Positions 1-9,112 of a DNA stretch of 64,000 nt are shown here, piece by piece; position 1 is the stretch's first letter; each line of letters begins with the position of its first letter. The translations under genes and the position numbers were made by a program. This DNA is from CAG-632 sp963626805 (GTDB lineage Bacteria > Bacillota > Clostridia > Lachnospirales > Lachnospiraceae). The notes under the pieces were generated by a model. The model was given only the letters and a program-made list of their open reading frames with translations, did no database searches and had not been told where the DNA came from. The stretch is taken from NCBI GenBank assembly GCA_963626805.1, contig CAVFXS010000019.1, positions 1 to 64,000 of the forward strand. Direction: 5' to 3'.

Positions 1-14
1 ACTCTGAGGTATTT

Positions 15-782
15 TTATTTTTCAACGTCTACATTTTGAATTATACAGGAAGCTCCATTCTCCTCTTTCTTTGTCTCCTTTGTCATTTTTCGAACTTCCT
101 GCCGTACCTCTCTGGCATACGTCCTGCCAATGGGTACTCGCAATCCATGAATTCCGATCAGATATCCATCTGCAATGCAATCCACCACTGCCAGATTTAC
201 TATGTATCCCGCATGGCAACGCATTAAAGGAAACATTAACTTTTTAGAAATGCTTTGTAACGACTCATAGGTCGTATACTTTTTGTCTCTGGTTACTACC
301 TCCACCTCCCGTTTTTGTCGCTCTATATAAAGAATATCTTTCTGTCTGATGTATACCCGGTGTCCCTGACTAACCAGCTCCAGGATTCCAACCCGGACCT
401 GTTCCTGAAACTGCCTCAGCGCTTTCTGAACTGCCTGTTCCAGATAATCAGTTATATGTTCCCTCTGAATCAGATAGCAATGTCGGATCTCATATAAAGA
501 AGAATCTATTTCCGGGTTATCTGATATATAAATAAGCTGACAATCTGCATATTCCGCATTCAATTTCCGTCCTAACCGGATTCCGTCCGTCTCTTGTCGC
601 CGATATTGTGTATTTAGAATCATAATATTTCGATCAAATTCCTGCTCTTCTATATCCATCATCACTTCATTCGGCAGGTACCCTTTGATTTGGAATTGCT
701 TCTTATCCGGAAAATGATGTAGAATCAACTTCTTTATTTCTTTTATCTCTGCCTGAGTGGTTCCACAAATACCTATTTTCAT
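15..782 (-). CDS. LytTR-family regulator with degenerate receiver domain
   Basis: Predicted cytoplasmic DNA-binding regulator of 255 aa. Residues 1-120 have the fold pattern of a response-regulator receiver and residues about 145-240 match a LytTR DNA-binding domain (basic, with the ending VPIGRTYAREVRQ). In active receivers an acidic pair near residue 8 and a phosphoacceptor Asp are expected. Here the first strand reads ICGTT and the acceptor position reads ILNTQ, with Asn57 in place of Asp, so phosphorylation is unlikely. The partner kinase is not adjacent. It is transcribed divergently from the membrane protein at 1245. A second LytTR regulator with an intact receiver lies at 49018. Family assignment is firm; targets are unknown. 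Confidence 0.88.
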   Translation of the reverse strand: MKIGICGTTQAEIKEIKKLILHHFPDKKQFQIKGYLPNEVMMDIEEQEFDRNIMILNTQYRRQETDGIRLGRKLNAEYADCQLIYISDNPEIDSSLYEIRHCYLIQREHITDYLEQAVQKALRQFQEQVRVGILELVSQGHRVYIRQKDILYIERQKREVEVVTRDKKYTTYESLQSISKKLMFPLMRCHAGYIVNLAVVDCIADGYLIGIHGLRVPIGRTYAREVRQEVRKMTKETKKEENGASCIIQNVDVEK

Positions 783-1244
783 CGGATATCACACCCATTT
801 TTTCTTACGTAATCCACCGCTCTCACCCCTTAAAAATAATTATAACAGAATTTTTTTCCGCATTTTATGGACCTTGCATAACTTGCATTAATTCATGCAT
901 AATTTTCATTCCCTTTACATTTTTTGATTATTTTTATAAATCCTGTTTCTATCTTTCTCATCTCTGCCACCATAGCACGCTTTGGATTTTCATATCAATA
1001 TCCTTAACGCACTGACTTTCTGAGTGCAGTCACTTTCCTTTATTTACAAGGGTTTCCACATGTGCACTTCATCTGCACTGGAGTCTGTGTACACCTGATT
1101 ACAGTGGTTTTTTATACCCGTTTCTACCCCCCCCCGAATTTTCTCTAGTGCTTTACAATATTTTTTCGTTGTGCTATAGTATCCTGTATATATATAACAA
1201 TTTGTTCATAGAGAAGTTTCATCGGCAAGGGGGATATCCGTATT
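783..1244. other. Divergent intergenic region, 462 bp
   Basis: No coding sequence is supported here. It is AT-rich and separates the leftward LytTR regulator from the rightward membrane protein. The right part holds a well-formed promoter (1152-1180) and a ribosome binding site. The middle, about 900-1140, shows no hairpin or repeat that I can support. Confidence 0.6.
1152..1180 (+). promoter_or_regulatory. Sigma-A type promoter for the membrane protein gene
   Basis: TTTACA (1152-1157), a 17-base spacer and TATAGT (1175-1180), with a TG two bases before the -10 (extended -10). It points at the gene starting at 1245, which has AGGGGG at 1229-1234 as a ribosome binding site. Confidence 0.7.
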
Positions 1245-3185
1245 ATGGTGTTACGTGATTTTTTTACAGAACTGGAAGACATATTTGATTTTCACTTTGA
1301 GAAAAATAAAAATGGCAGTTACAGAGTAAACACGGTGATTGCCTCCCTTGTTTATCCGGCCTTTTATGAAAATGGTACCTTTTCCGATAATGATCTCCGA
1401 TATTTCCTTGCCCATCCGCAGGACTCCTATCAGAGTTATCCCAATATTCGTAATTCCTTTTCTGAACTGATGAATCCAAAAGAAAACAGTCACCGGTTTC
1501 CAATTTTAGAGTTTTGCAGCCAGATTGATATTCCGCAGATGTATGATTATTATGATCTGCTTTGCTCAAATCTAATGAATCATTCTCCTGAAAAATATCA
1601 GAAGCTGCTCCGCTTTTTTAAACGGATTGCGGATAACGATCCTATTTTTCATGCGAAGCTAAAGCTAATCTGTGATAAACCCTGCCAGTTTCTCACCTGG
1701 ATTCTGATTTTTTCTATGTTCAATTCCGAACTGGCCAATGGAAAATTTGAAGAATACCTGAAAATAAAAGAAACCTATATCCCGACTATTTCTATTACAG
1801 AATCCGATGTCCGGCATAAACTCAGTCTGGTCATCCAGAAGCGGCGTCACCGCTTGAATTTGCTTACCATTCTGCTGATCATTCTGAATGGATGCATGGT
1901 AATCTGCTCCCTGATGCCTTATTTTCTTCTGGATAAATGGGATTTCCTTGCCATGCCATCCAACCATAACCTCTTTTATTTATTTCTTCTGCTTTTCTCT
2001 GTTTTGATTCTCCTTCTATGGAAATATCATACCTATACCGCAGAGCAATGCTCGAATCTGCAGTCTCTTCATGACTACATGGATCTGTTTCCATCCACAC
2101 CGGCTGCTCTGAATCAGGTATTGGCTCAGAAAAAGGTTTTTATCGTCCCCTTTCAAAATGAGTCTTTCAGCCACCGGCAGCGAAATCATACCAGAAAGAT
2201 TATTACACCGATTGCTATTGCTATTTGCCTGATTGCTATTATTCCATCTCTGCAATTAAACAGTTTTCCATTATTGATCGGATTTACCGCCTTTATCATC
2301 CTGATTACGCTTTATATCGATCTGATGATTCACAACTACCGCACCCGTACCTACTATGATCTTTTAAGCGAGCCGGAAGGAGCCAAAGGCAATCAGTACC
2401 GTGGTCTCGCCAAGATTTATCGTTGGGAATATGAGAAGACCGGGTTTAATTTCAAAGATGATTATTATGATAATCCGGTACAGGTCCATAGCTCCGCCTG
2501 TTACAAGCATATCTTTTATATTGCATATGACCGTATTCATTATAACCTCTTTTATCGTCACAGCCTGTTTCTGTGGTTTAATATCTGTATCTTATTTCTG
2601 GACGCATTAAATTTCTTCTTAGGTGACATCACCGCCTATCTGCGACTTCCGGGTTCCGGTTTTTTTGATCTCTTTATCACAGTTTATCTGGTCGCACTGG
2701 GTATTTACAATATCACATCTCTGCTTAGTGATGTAAATGCCTATAATCACCTGTCTCTGCTAGCTTATGGAAGTTCCCATGCTGAAGAGAATGCCCATGA
2801 ATCCGAGCGATTATTTCTCTCACTTAGAGCTAAAGGCGTAATTCAGGAGGCTGACTGGGTACGCGGAGTCTCCACCTATGACATGGCATTGTTTGAAAAA
2901 GGATATCAGGCCGAGGATATCTTTCCAGAATCTGACCGAATGCAATTCCACCACCGTACTTACCAATTAAAATCTCTGTCCTTTTATACTGCCTGCATCG
3001 GATATGTGATCCTGTTCTGCATCTTTGTATGGCATTTCGGACTCTACTGGCTGACCGTTCCGTTCTCGATTCTGGCACCTCTCGGCTACTATTTAACCAA
3101 TAAATTCTACCTGGAACACCGCCATCAGAAGCGGGTCATCCGGGAAATCAGGAAACTGCAGGCAAGAGGTGAGACCACCTCCTAA
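1245..3185 (+). CDS. Unrecognised multi-pass membrane protein
   Basis: 646 aa, no family recognised. Residues 1-195 are soluble and rich in aromatic and acidic residues. They are followed by about seven or eight hydrophobic segments: roughly 202-226, 240-258, 315-333, 337-358, 445-465, 472-495 and a cluster at 580-625. A soluble loop of about 70 residues precedes the last cluster. There is no P-loop, His-kinase motif or transporter signature that I can see. It has its own promoter and stands alone between a LytTR gene and a non-coding element. The long ORF, strong start signals and ordinary codon use make it a real gene; a role at the membrane is all that can be inferred. Confidence 0.8.
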   Translation: MVLRDFFTELEDIFDFHFEKNKNGSYRVNTVIASLVYPAFYENGTFSDNDLRYFLAHPQDSYQSYPNIRNSFSELMNPKENSHRFPILEFCSQIDIPQMYDYYDLLCSNLMNHSPEKYQKLLRFFKRIADNDPIFHAKLKLICDKPCQFLTWILIFSMFNSELANGKFEEYLKIKETYIPTISITESDVRHKLSLVIQKRRHRLNLLTILLIILNGCMVICSLMPYFLLDKWDFLAMPSNHNLFYLFLLLFSVLILLLWKYHTYTAEQCSNLQSLHDYMDLFPSTPAALNQVLAQKKVFIVPFQNESFSHRQRNHTRKIITPIAIAICLIAIIPSLQLNSFPLLIGFTAFIILITLYIDLMIHNYRTRTYYDLLSEPEGAKGNQYRGLAKIYRWEYEKTGFNFKDDYYDNPVQVHSSACYKHIFYIAYDRIHYNLFYRHSLFLWFNICILFLDALNFFLGDITAYLRLPGSGFFDLFITVYLVALGIYNITSLLSDVNAYNHLSLLAYGSSHAEENAHESERLFLSLRAKGVIQEADWVRGVSTYDMALFEKGYQAEDIFPESDRMQFHHRTYQLKSLSFYTACIGYVILFCIFVWHFGLYWLTVPFSILAPLGYYLTNKFYLEHRHQKRVIREIRKLQARGETTS

Positions 3186-3278
3186 TAAGTATGGATATAA
3201 ATTGCGGTTTGATGAGGTAGCCTCTGCTCCGGTCATAAGTTAATGCGGGATTTAGCTATAGATATTATATGTCGCCTT

Positions 3279-3400
3279 CTGTCCTATATTTCATGTGCGG
3301 CAAGCTCTCGCACCAGCCAGCACGTAGCGGTACATAGGACTGCAAAATACGCAGTCCAAGAACCGACGTGCTTCTAGGGCCGCACATAAAACAAGGACAG
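3279..3400 (-). repeat. Structured repeat, copy 1A (minus strand)
   Basis: Folds as a long multi-helix hairpin. The helices are CTGTCCT 3279-3285 with AGGACAG 3394-3400, ATGTGCGGC 3293-3301 with 3379-3387 (9 perfect pairs), GCACGT 3320-3325 with 3366-3371, and GGACTGC 3337-3343 with 3351-3357. Read on the minus strand, the core is CGGTTCTTGG...CTATGTACCGCTACGTG followed by GCGAGAGC. This core recurs at 3516-3646 and 28411-28532, and in a looser form at 28104-28214, with stems conserved but sequences changed. Confidence 0.6.
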
Positions 3401-3515
3401 AGGCTCCATTTTCACTGTACTGAAATCCTGCCCGCAAGGAACCGGAGTCTGGTGCATGTACATCCCCCACCTCATCAAATCTGGATTGGGAAGATGGAGA
3501 ACTGTAGTAGCCAGA

Positions 3516-3646
3516 GCTTCTGTCATATACTCCTGTGGGGCTCTAGAAGCACGTTGGCACTTAGGCTGTGTCCTTTACGGCCTTACGTGCCACTACGTGC
3601 TGGCAGATGCGAGAGCTTGCCACACAGGAGTCATATGACAGGAAGC
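3516..3646 (+). repeat. Structured repeat, copy 1B (plus strand)
   Basis: Same architecture as copy 1A. The outer helix CTGTCATAT 3520-3528 pairs with 3633-3641, CTCCTGTG 3530-3537 with 3623-3630, AGCACGT 3548-3554 with 3595-3601, and GGCAC 3556-3560 with 3587-3591. The core reads TGGCACTTAGG, a loop containing GTCCTTT, then CCTTACGTGCCACTACGTG, followed by GCGAGAGCTTG as in the minus copy. Outer helices differ in sequence from copy 1A while keeping pairing. Confidence 0.6.
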
Positions 3647-3686
3647 GGCGGCGAGTGGAAACATCTGTACAAACCGCAATTTACAT

Positions 3687-3722
3687 AAAAAAATCACCCC
3701 GATCCATCTGAATCAGGGTGAT
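3687..3722 (-). terminator. Rho-independent terminator of the atp operon
   Basis: Read leftward: ATCACCC (3722-3716), a 15-base loop, GGGGTGAT (3700-3693) and a run of T (3692-3687). It lies 10 bases past the atpC stop. Confidence 0.85.
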
Positions 3723-3732
3723 CCTATATCTC

Positions 3733-4131
3733 TTATTTCGCCAATCTCTGTCTGACGATTGCCCGCTTTAATGCCAGTTCTGCACGATCCATATCGCCAT
3801 CCTGACTTTGCAGTCTGCGTTCTGCACGGATCTGCGCTTCCTTCGCCCGGTTTGCATCGATTTCATCCGGCCACTCTACGGTTTCCGCCAATATCACAAC
3901 CTCATTCGGAAGAATCTCAGAGAATCCCTCCAGCAATGCTGCCTCTTTGATCTCACCGTCGGTTGTGTGAATTCGTACAACACCCGGTGCAATAATAGAT
4001 GTCAGCGGAATATGCCCCGGATATACACCGATCTCTCCTTCTGTCGTCCGAAACTCTACAAAAGGGACATCATCTTCATAAAAGATTCGCTCCGGTGCTA
4101 TGATTTTCAATCGGAATGTTTTATCTGCCAT
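3733..4131 (-). CDS. atpC: F1Fo ATP synthase epsilon subunit
   Basis: 132 aa. Epsilon is the rotor-stalk subunit that binds gamma and regulates ATPase activity. The N-terminal beta-sandwich (residues 1-85) carries the family pattern RTTEGEIGVYPGHIPL. The C-terminal part is a two-helix hairpin ending in RAELALKRAIVRQRLAK. It is the last gene of the atp operon, 20 bases after atpD, and is followed by a clear terminator. Length is normal for the family. Confidence 0.96.
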   Translation of the reverse strand: MADKTFRLKIIAPERIFYEDDVPFVEFRTTEGEIGVYPGHIPLTSIIAPGVVRIHTTDGEIKEAALLEGFSEILPNEVVILAETVEWPDEIDANRAKEAQIRAERRLQSQDGDMDRAELALKRAIVRQRLAK

Positions 4132-4151
4132 AATGCACCCGCCCTTTCATA

Positions 4152-5546
4152 TTATTTCTGAACTTTTGCGAGTACATCCTCGATACTTCCGGCATTCAGG
4201 AAATAACTCTCCGGAATATCATCATGCTTACCTTCCAGAATCTCCTTAAAGCCCTGAATGGTATCCTCGATCGGCACATACTTACCTTCCAGACCTGTAA
4301 ACTGTCCTGCTACGAAGAACGGCTGCGACAGGAATCTCTGTACCTTTCTGGCTCTGGATACTACCAGCTTATCTTCCTCTGATAACTCATCCATACCAAG
4401 GATCGCAATAATATCCTGTAATTCCTTATACTTCTGCAGAATCTCCTGTACACCACGCGCTACCTTATAATGCTCCTCGCCTACAATTCTAGGATCCAGA
4501 ATTCTGGATGTAGACTCAAGCGGATCTACCGCCGGATAAATACCAAGCTCTACGATTGATCTGGACAAAACCGTGGTTGCATCCAGATGTGCGAATGTGG
4601 TTGCCGGAGCCGGGTCTGTCAAGTCATCGGCCGGCACATATACAGCCTGTACAGATGTAATAGAACCATTCTTTGTTGATGTAATACGCTCCTGCAATGC
4701 ACCCATCTCCGTCTGCAGAGTTGGCTGATAACCAACCGCACTCGGCACACGTCCAAGCAATGCCGATACCTCAGAACCTGCCTGGGTGAAACGGAAAATA
4801 TTATCAATGAAAAGCAGTACATCCTTACCGCCCTCATCACGGAAATACTCTGCCATGGTCAGTCCGGAAAGACCAACACGCATTCTGGCTCCAGGTGGTT
4901 CGTTCATCTGTCCGAACACCATGGTTGTCTTATTAATAACTCCGGAATCTGTCATTTCATGGTAAAGATCGTTACCCTCACGGGTACGCTCTCCAACACC
5001 GGTAAATACAGAATATCCGCCATGCTCAGTTGCAATATTTCGGATCAGCTCCTGAATCAGGACTGTCTTACCAACACCTGCACCACCGAACAAACCGATT
5101 TTACCACCCTTCTGATACGGACACAGAAGGTCTACGACCTTAATACCGGTCTCCAGCATCTCAGTCTCAGTTGCCTGTTCTGAGAATTTCGGAGCCGGAC
5201 GATGAATCGGATAATGCTTTTCTACTTCCGGTGCCGGTTTATTATCAATCGGCTCACCCAGGACATTAAACATTCTGCCTAATGTCTTCTCGCCAACCGG
5301 TACCATGATCGGATTGCCGGTTGCAACCGCATCCATTCCACGTACCAGACCATCCGTTGGTCCCATAGCGATACAGCGCACGGTATCATCTCCCATATGC
5401 TGGGAAACTTCTACCGTCAGCTTTTCGCCATTCTTACGTGTGATCTGGATCGCGTCATTGATCTCCGGCAGCTCGCCCTCTGCGAACTTGATATCCAGTA
5501 CGGCACCGATAATCTGGGTAATTTTACCTATATTCTTATCTGCCAT
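4152..5546 (-). CDS. atpD: F1Fo ATP synthase beta subunit
   Basis: 464 aa catalytic subunit of F1, hydrolysing or forming ATP at the membrane complex. The Walker A motif GGAGVGKTVL is near residue 155, the catalytic Glu region GVGERTREGNDLYHEM follows, and the Walker B strand VLLFIDNIFR is near 245. The start is taken at the ATG at 5546 rather than the GTG one codon upstream, because AAAGGAG is then six bases away. It lies between atpG and atpC. Confidence 0.98.
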   Translation of the reverse strand: MADKNIGKITQIIGAVLDIKFAEGELPEINDAIQITRKNGEKLTVEVSQHMGDDTVRCIAMGPTDGLVRGMDAVATGNPIMVPVGEKTLGRMFNVLGEPIDNKPAPEVEKHYPIHRPAPKFSEQATETEMLETGIKVVDLLCPYQKGGKIGLFGGAGVGKTVLIQELIRNIATEHGGYSVFTGVGERTREGNDLYHEMTDSGVINKTTMVFGQMNEPPGARMRVGLSGLTMAEYFRDEGGKDVLLFIDNIFRFTQAGSEVSALLGRVPSAVGYQPTLQTEMGALQERITSTKNGSITSVQAVYVPADDLTDPAPATTFAHLDATTVLSRSIVELGIYPAVDPLESTSRILDPRIVGEEHYKVARGVQEILQKYKELQDIIAILGMDELSEEDKLVVSRARKVQRFLSQPFFVAGQFTGLEGKYVPIEDTIQGFKEILEGKHDDIPESYFLNAGSIEDVLAKVQK

Positions 5547-5575
5547 CACGTTCTCCTTTACTTATATTAATACTC

Positions 5576-6433
5576 TTAGCTGATTGCCTCGGAACCTGCA
5601 ATAATCTCTGTCAGCTCCTGTGTAATGGAAGCCTGTCTTGCCCGATTGTACTTCAAAGACAAATCAGCGATCATATTATCTGCATTCGTAGTTGCCGAAT
5701 CCATAGCCTGCATTCTGGCACCGTTTTCACTTGCCAGTGCTTCAATAAATGCTCCGTAGAGCAGATTTCCTACATACTTCGGTACTAATGCATCCAGAGC
5801 CTCATCCGCCTCCGGTTCATAATTCATCAATACATGATCATCCTCTTCCTCTGTCGGAAGCTCATCCACATTCAGCGGAAGCAGTTTGATCAGCTTCGCC
5901 TCCTGGGACACTGTATTTTTGAAATTTGTATAGGCCATGTAGATTTCTCCTACTTCGCCCTTTGTATAAGACTCCAGCACCCGCTTGGTAATATCCACCG
6001 CATCCTTATATAGCGGATCATTGATCGCTTCCGAATCATCCTCCACAATCCGATACCCCTTTCGGGCCAGTCCTTCTACGCCTTTTCGTCCGACCGCATA
6101 AATATCTACATCCTCTACCGGAAATCCTGTGCCGACTACCTCCTTTATAACATTGGAGTTATAGCCGCCAGCCAGTCCCTTATTGGATGTAATGACGATC
6201 ATCGCTTTCCGGATGCTGCCGTTATCCATCATATACGGATGCTCCATCTTCTCTGTCTTGGACAGGATGGAACAAATCGTCTTATACAATGCATGGAAAT
6301 ACGGCTTATTCCGTTCTGCTCTTGCCTTCGCCTTCTGCAGCTTTACGGTAGAAACCAGCTTCATCGCCTTAGTAATCTGCTGGGTACTGGTGACACTCAT
6401 CTGTCTTCGTTTTATATCACGCATAGATGCCAT
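5576..6433 (-). CDS. atpG: F1Fo ATP synthase gamma subunit
   Basis: 285 aa central-stalk subunit. The N-terminal helix has the conserved pattern MRDIKRRQMSVTSTQQITKAMKLV, split here as DIKRRQMS and TQQITKAMKLVS. The C-terminal helix reads ARQASITQELTEIIAGSEAI. Both helices form the coiled coil that turns inside the alpha3beta3 ring. The ribosome binding site GGAGGTG is seven bases before ATG. It lies between atpA and atpD. Confidence 0.97.
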   Translation of the reverse strand: MASMRDIKRRQMSVTSTQQITKAMKLVSTVKLQKAKARAERNKPYFHALYKTICSILSKTEKMEHPYMMDNGSIRKAMIVITSNKGLAGGYNSNVIKEVVGTGFPVEDVDIYAVGRKGVEGLARKGYRIVEDDSEAINDPLYKDAVDITKRVLESYTKGEVGEIYMAYTNFKNTVSQEAKLIKLLPLNVDELPTEEEDDHVLMNYEPEADEALDALVPKYVGNLLYGAFIEALASENGARMQAMDSATTNADNMIADLSLKYNRARQASITQELTEIIAGSEAIS

Positions 6434-6448
6434 AATCTGTCACCTCCG

Positions 6449-7957
6449 CTACTTCACAAATTCAGCCTTGAACTCTGTGATTGCCTTAACCATCATCTCT
6501 TCCAATGCGTCATCCAGCTTCTTGTTGGTACGAATGGTCTCAAAAATCTCCGGATACTTGGTATCAATGAAGTCAAACAGCTCTGTTTCAAACTGCTGAA
6601 TATCTTCTACCGGAATATCAAGCAGATACTTCTTCGTTGCAGCATAGATGATCACTACCTGCCATTCTACCGGCATTGGTGCATACTGTGGCTGCTTCAA
6701 CATCTCCTTGATACGTTCGCCCTGTGCCAGCTTCTCCTTGGTATCTGCATCCAGCTCAGAACCGAACTGTGAGAATGCTGCCAGCTCCCGGTACTGTGCC
6801 AGCTCGACACGAATCGGAGCTGCAATCTTTTTCATTGCACCGATCTGTGCGGAACCACCTACACGGGATACCGAAAGACCTGCATTTACCGCCGGTCGGA
6901 AACCTGCATTGAACATCTCTGTTTCCAGATAGATCTGACCATCTGTAATGGAAATAACATTGGTCGGAATATAAGCAGATACATCACCTGCCTGTGTCTC
7001 AATAATCGGAAGTGCTGTAAGCGATCCTCCGCCTAATTCATCGGACAATCTGGCTGCACGCTCTAACAGACGGCTGTGCAGGTAGAATACATCACCCGGA
7101 TAAGCCTCTCTGCCTGGTGGTCTCCGGAGGAGCAATGAGAGTGTACGATAAGCAGTTGCATGCTTACTCAGATCATCATATACAACCAGTACGTCCTTTC
7201 CTGCTTCCATCCACTCCTCGCCGATCGCACAACCTGCATATGGTGCAATATACTGCAGCGGAGCCGGTTCGGAAGCCGTTGATGCAACAATGGTCGTATA
7301 ATCCATTGCGCCAAATTCCGTTAATGTCTTAACGATCGATGCAACCGTAGACGCTTTCTGTCCGATTGCCACATAAATACAATTAACGCCCTGTCCCTTC
7401 TGGTTAATGATCGTATCGATTGCGATTGCCGTCTTACCTGTCTGACGGTCACCGATGATCAGCTCACGCTGACCTCTTCCGATCGGAACCATGGCATCAA
7501 TTGCCTTAATACCGGTCTGTAATGGTGTATCTACAGACTTACGGCTGATAACACCGGATGCAACTCGTTCAATCTGTCTTGTCCTGATTGTCTGGATCGG
7601 ACCCTTGCCATCGATCGGCTGTCCTAATGCATTTACAACTCGTCCAAGCATTGCATCGCCAACCGGAACTTCTACTACACGTCCGGTGGTCTTTACGGTG
7701 TCGCCTTCATTTACGTTACTGCTGTTTCCAAGTAAAACCGCACCAACGTTATCCACCTCTAAGTTCATGACCATGCCATATACATCATTCGGAAATGCAA
7801 GAAGCTCTCCCTGCATCGCGCTTTCCAAACCATGAATACGGACAATACCATCTGCCACCTGAATAACCGTACCTACATCGGCGGTTTCCAAATGAACCGA
7901 GTAATTCTTAATCTGCTCTTTGATGACAGAACTAATCTCTTCTGGTCTTAAATTCAT
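6449..7957 (-). CDS. atpA: F1Fo ATP synthase alpha subunit
   Basis: 502 aa, normal length. It is the regulatory nucleotide-binding subunit of the F1 hexamer. Walker A GDRQTGKTAIA is near residue 170, and the family signature PGREAYPGDVFYLHSRLLER is near 285. The N-terminus begins MNLRPEEISSVIKEQI, the usual anchor for the delta subunit. It is placed between atpH and atpG. Confidence 0.98.
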   Translation of the reverse strand: MNLRPEEISSVIKEQIKNYSVHLETADVGTVIQVADGIVRIHGLESAMQGELLAFPNDVYGMVMNLEVDNVGAVLLGNSSNVNEGDTVKTTGRVVEVPVGDAMLGRVVNALGQPIDGKGPIQTIRTRQIERVASGVISRKSVDTPLQTGIKAIDAMVPIGRGQRELIIGDRQTGKTAIAIDTIINQKGQGVNCIYVAIGQKASTVASIVKTLTEFGAMDYTTIVASTASEPAPLQYIAPYAGCAIGEEWMEAGKDVLVVYDDLSKHATAYRTLSLLLRRPPGREAYPGDVFYLHSRLLERAARLSDELGGGSLTALPIIETQAGDVSAYIPTNVISITDGQIYLETEMFNAGFRPAVNAGLSVSRVGGSAQIGAMKKIAAPIRVELAQYRELAAFSQFGSELDADTKEKLAQGERIKEMLKQPQYAPMPVEWQVVIIYAATKKYLLDIPVEDIQQFETELFDFIDTKYPEIFETIRTNKKLDDALEEMMVKAITEFKAEFVK

Positions 7958-7988
7958 GGAGCCTTGGCACCTTCTTTCTTCTAATATT

Positions 7989-8528
7989 CTATCCCCGGGA
8001 GAGTGCCGTTGACATTCTCTCCAGCTGTCTTTTCACACTGCTGTCCACAACCCGGTCATCCATCCGGATCACCAGTCCGCCGATCAGAGTCGCATCCGTT
8101 GAATAATGCATCTCCATCTTTGCATAACCGGTTGTATTTAACAGTTTTCCTTCTATCGCTTTCTTCTGTGCAGCCGACAAATCAATTGCAGAAGTTACAT
8201 ATGCGATTCCGATATTCTTATATTCCTTGATTCTGGAAATCACATATTCGCAAATGTGGATCAGTTCACCGCTTCTGTCATTCCTCACTACGATCAGAAG
8301 CATTCCCATGACTGCATCACTGACTCTGCCCTTGAAAACATTCTCAAGCATCTGCTCCTTGTCCTCTTTCAGGATCTCCGGATGTGTCAGTACCTGAAGA
8401 AGTTCTCCGTTTTCCCGCAGTATCTGGAGTAACGCCGTGATTTCTTCCTGAATGGAATCCACCCGATTCTCTTCTACCGCCAGTTCAAAGAGTGCATCGC
8501 CATACGTAGTATTTACCTGCTTAGCCAT
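7989..8528 (-). CDS. atpH: F1Fo ATP synthase delta subunit
   Basis: 179 aa peripheral-stalk subunit linking alpha to the b subunits. The C-terminal part has the family pattern ATLIGGLVIRMDDRVVDSSV followed by a basic tail. The start codon overlaps the last 16 bases of atpF, suggesting translational coupling. Length fits the OSCP/delta family. Confidence 0.94.
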   Translation of the reverse strand: MAKQVNTTYGDALFELAVEENRVDSIQEEITALLQILRENGELLQVLTHPEILKEDKEQMLENVFKGRVSDAVMGMLLIVVRNDRSGELIHICEYVISRIKEYKNIGIAYVTSAIDLSAAQKKAIEGKLLNTTGYAKMEMHYSTDATLIGGLVIRMDDRVVDSSVKRQLERMSTALSRG

Positions 8529-9073
8529 GTATCATCACCCATTTCCTTCAAGGTCTCCTCAAGGAGTGCATTCTGCTGCTCCTCCGTCAGGCTTACCGTT
8601 ACGATTTTACCCGCCATTGCAGTTGCAACCTTGAGGATCTCCTGACGGATCTCATCCTCTGCCTTTGCCTTCTCCAGCTCGATTTCCTGCGTTGCACGGT
8701 TCTTCACTCTTGCTGCCTCTTCGTTTGCCTCATCTATGATGTCGTTTTCCCGTTTCTTCGCCTTTTTACGTGCTTCACTTAATATTTCCTGTACTTCCGT
8801 ATCTGCTGTCTGAATCTTGCTGTCATATTCTTCCTTCAGCTTCTCAGCTTCTTCCTTATCCTTCTTTGCACTTTCGATATCATTCTTGATCCGTTCTGTT
8901 CGGTTATTCAGCAACTTCTTGGTTGGCTCAAACAGAATGTATGAAAGAAATGCGAACAGGATAAAGATTGCAATCGCCTGAAGCAAAACGTCTGCTGCCA
9001 GCTGTGCATCCAGTCCGAAAACTCTTCCTTCCAGCACTGCAGTCATACCGTTCATCATGCATATATTTAACAC
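8513..9073 (-). CDS. atpF: F1Fo ATP synthase b subunit
   Basis: 186 aa. One transmembrane helix (about residues 28-50), then a long charged coiled coil rich in Lys, Glu and Ala that forms the peripheral stalk. The start is a GTG at 9073, since AAGGAGG lies seven bases upstream; the ATG codons further in (9058) are too far from it. It overlaps atpH by 16 bases and follows atpE. Confidence 0.94.
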   Translation of the reverse strand: MLNICMMNGMTAVLEGRVFGLDAQLAADVLLQAIAIFILFAFLSYILFEPTKKLLNNRTERIKNDIESAKKDKEEAEKLKEEYDSKIQTADTEVQEILSEARKKAKKRENDIIDEANEEAARVKNRATQEIELEKAKAEDEIRQEILKVATAMAGKIVTVSLTEEQQNALLEETLKEMGDDTWLSR

Positions 9074-9112
9074 GTCCCAGCCTCCTTTCCGTCTGTTCGG
9101 GAATTATGTTCC

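Larger units (their letters stand above)
3199..3682. mobile_element. 484-bp non-coding element with 13-bp terminal inverted repeats
   Basis: The ends are perfect 13-base inverted repeats, AAATTGCGGTTTG at 3199-3211 and its complement at 3670-3682; extending four bases outward adds only one mismatch. Inside are two inverted copies of a structured repeat (minus copy 3279-3400, plus copy 3516-3646) and a further inverted pair of a TTTGATGAGGT...CTCCGG segment (3209-3232 and 3441-3479). No convincing ORF or transposase is present. It sits between convergent genes, just before the atp terminator. It looks like a non-autonomous MITE-like or structured-RNA element. No clear target-site duplication was seen. 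The 13-mer recurs exactly at 62704. Confidence 0.6.

Noticed and set aside
3368..3688. Open frames of 60-106 codons on the plus strand inside the 3.2-3.7 kb element
   Set aside because: They run through the base-paired arms of the structured repeats, have no ribosome binding site and no recognisable protein pattern.
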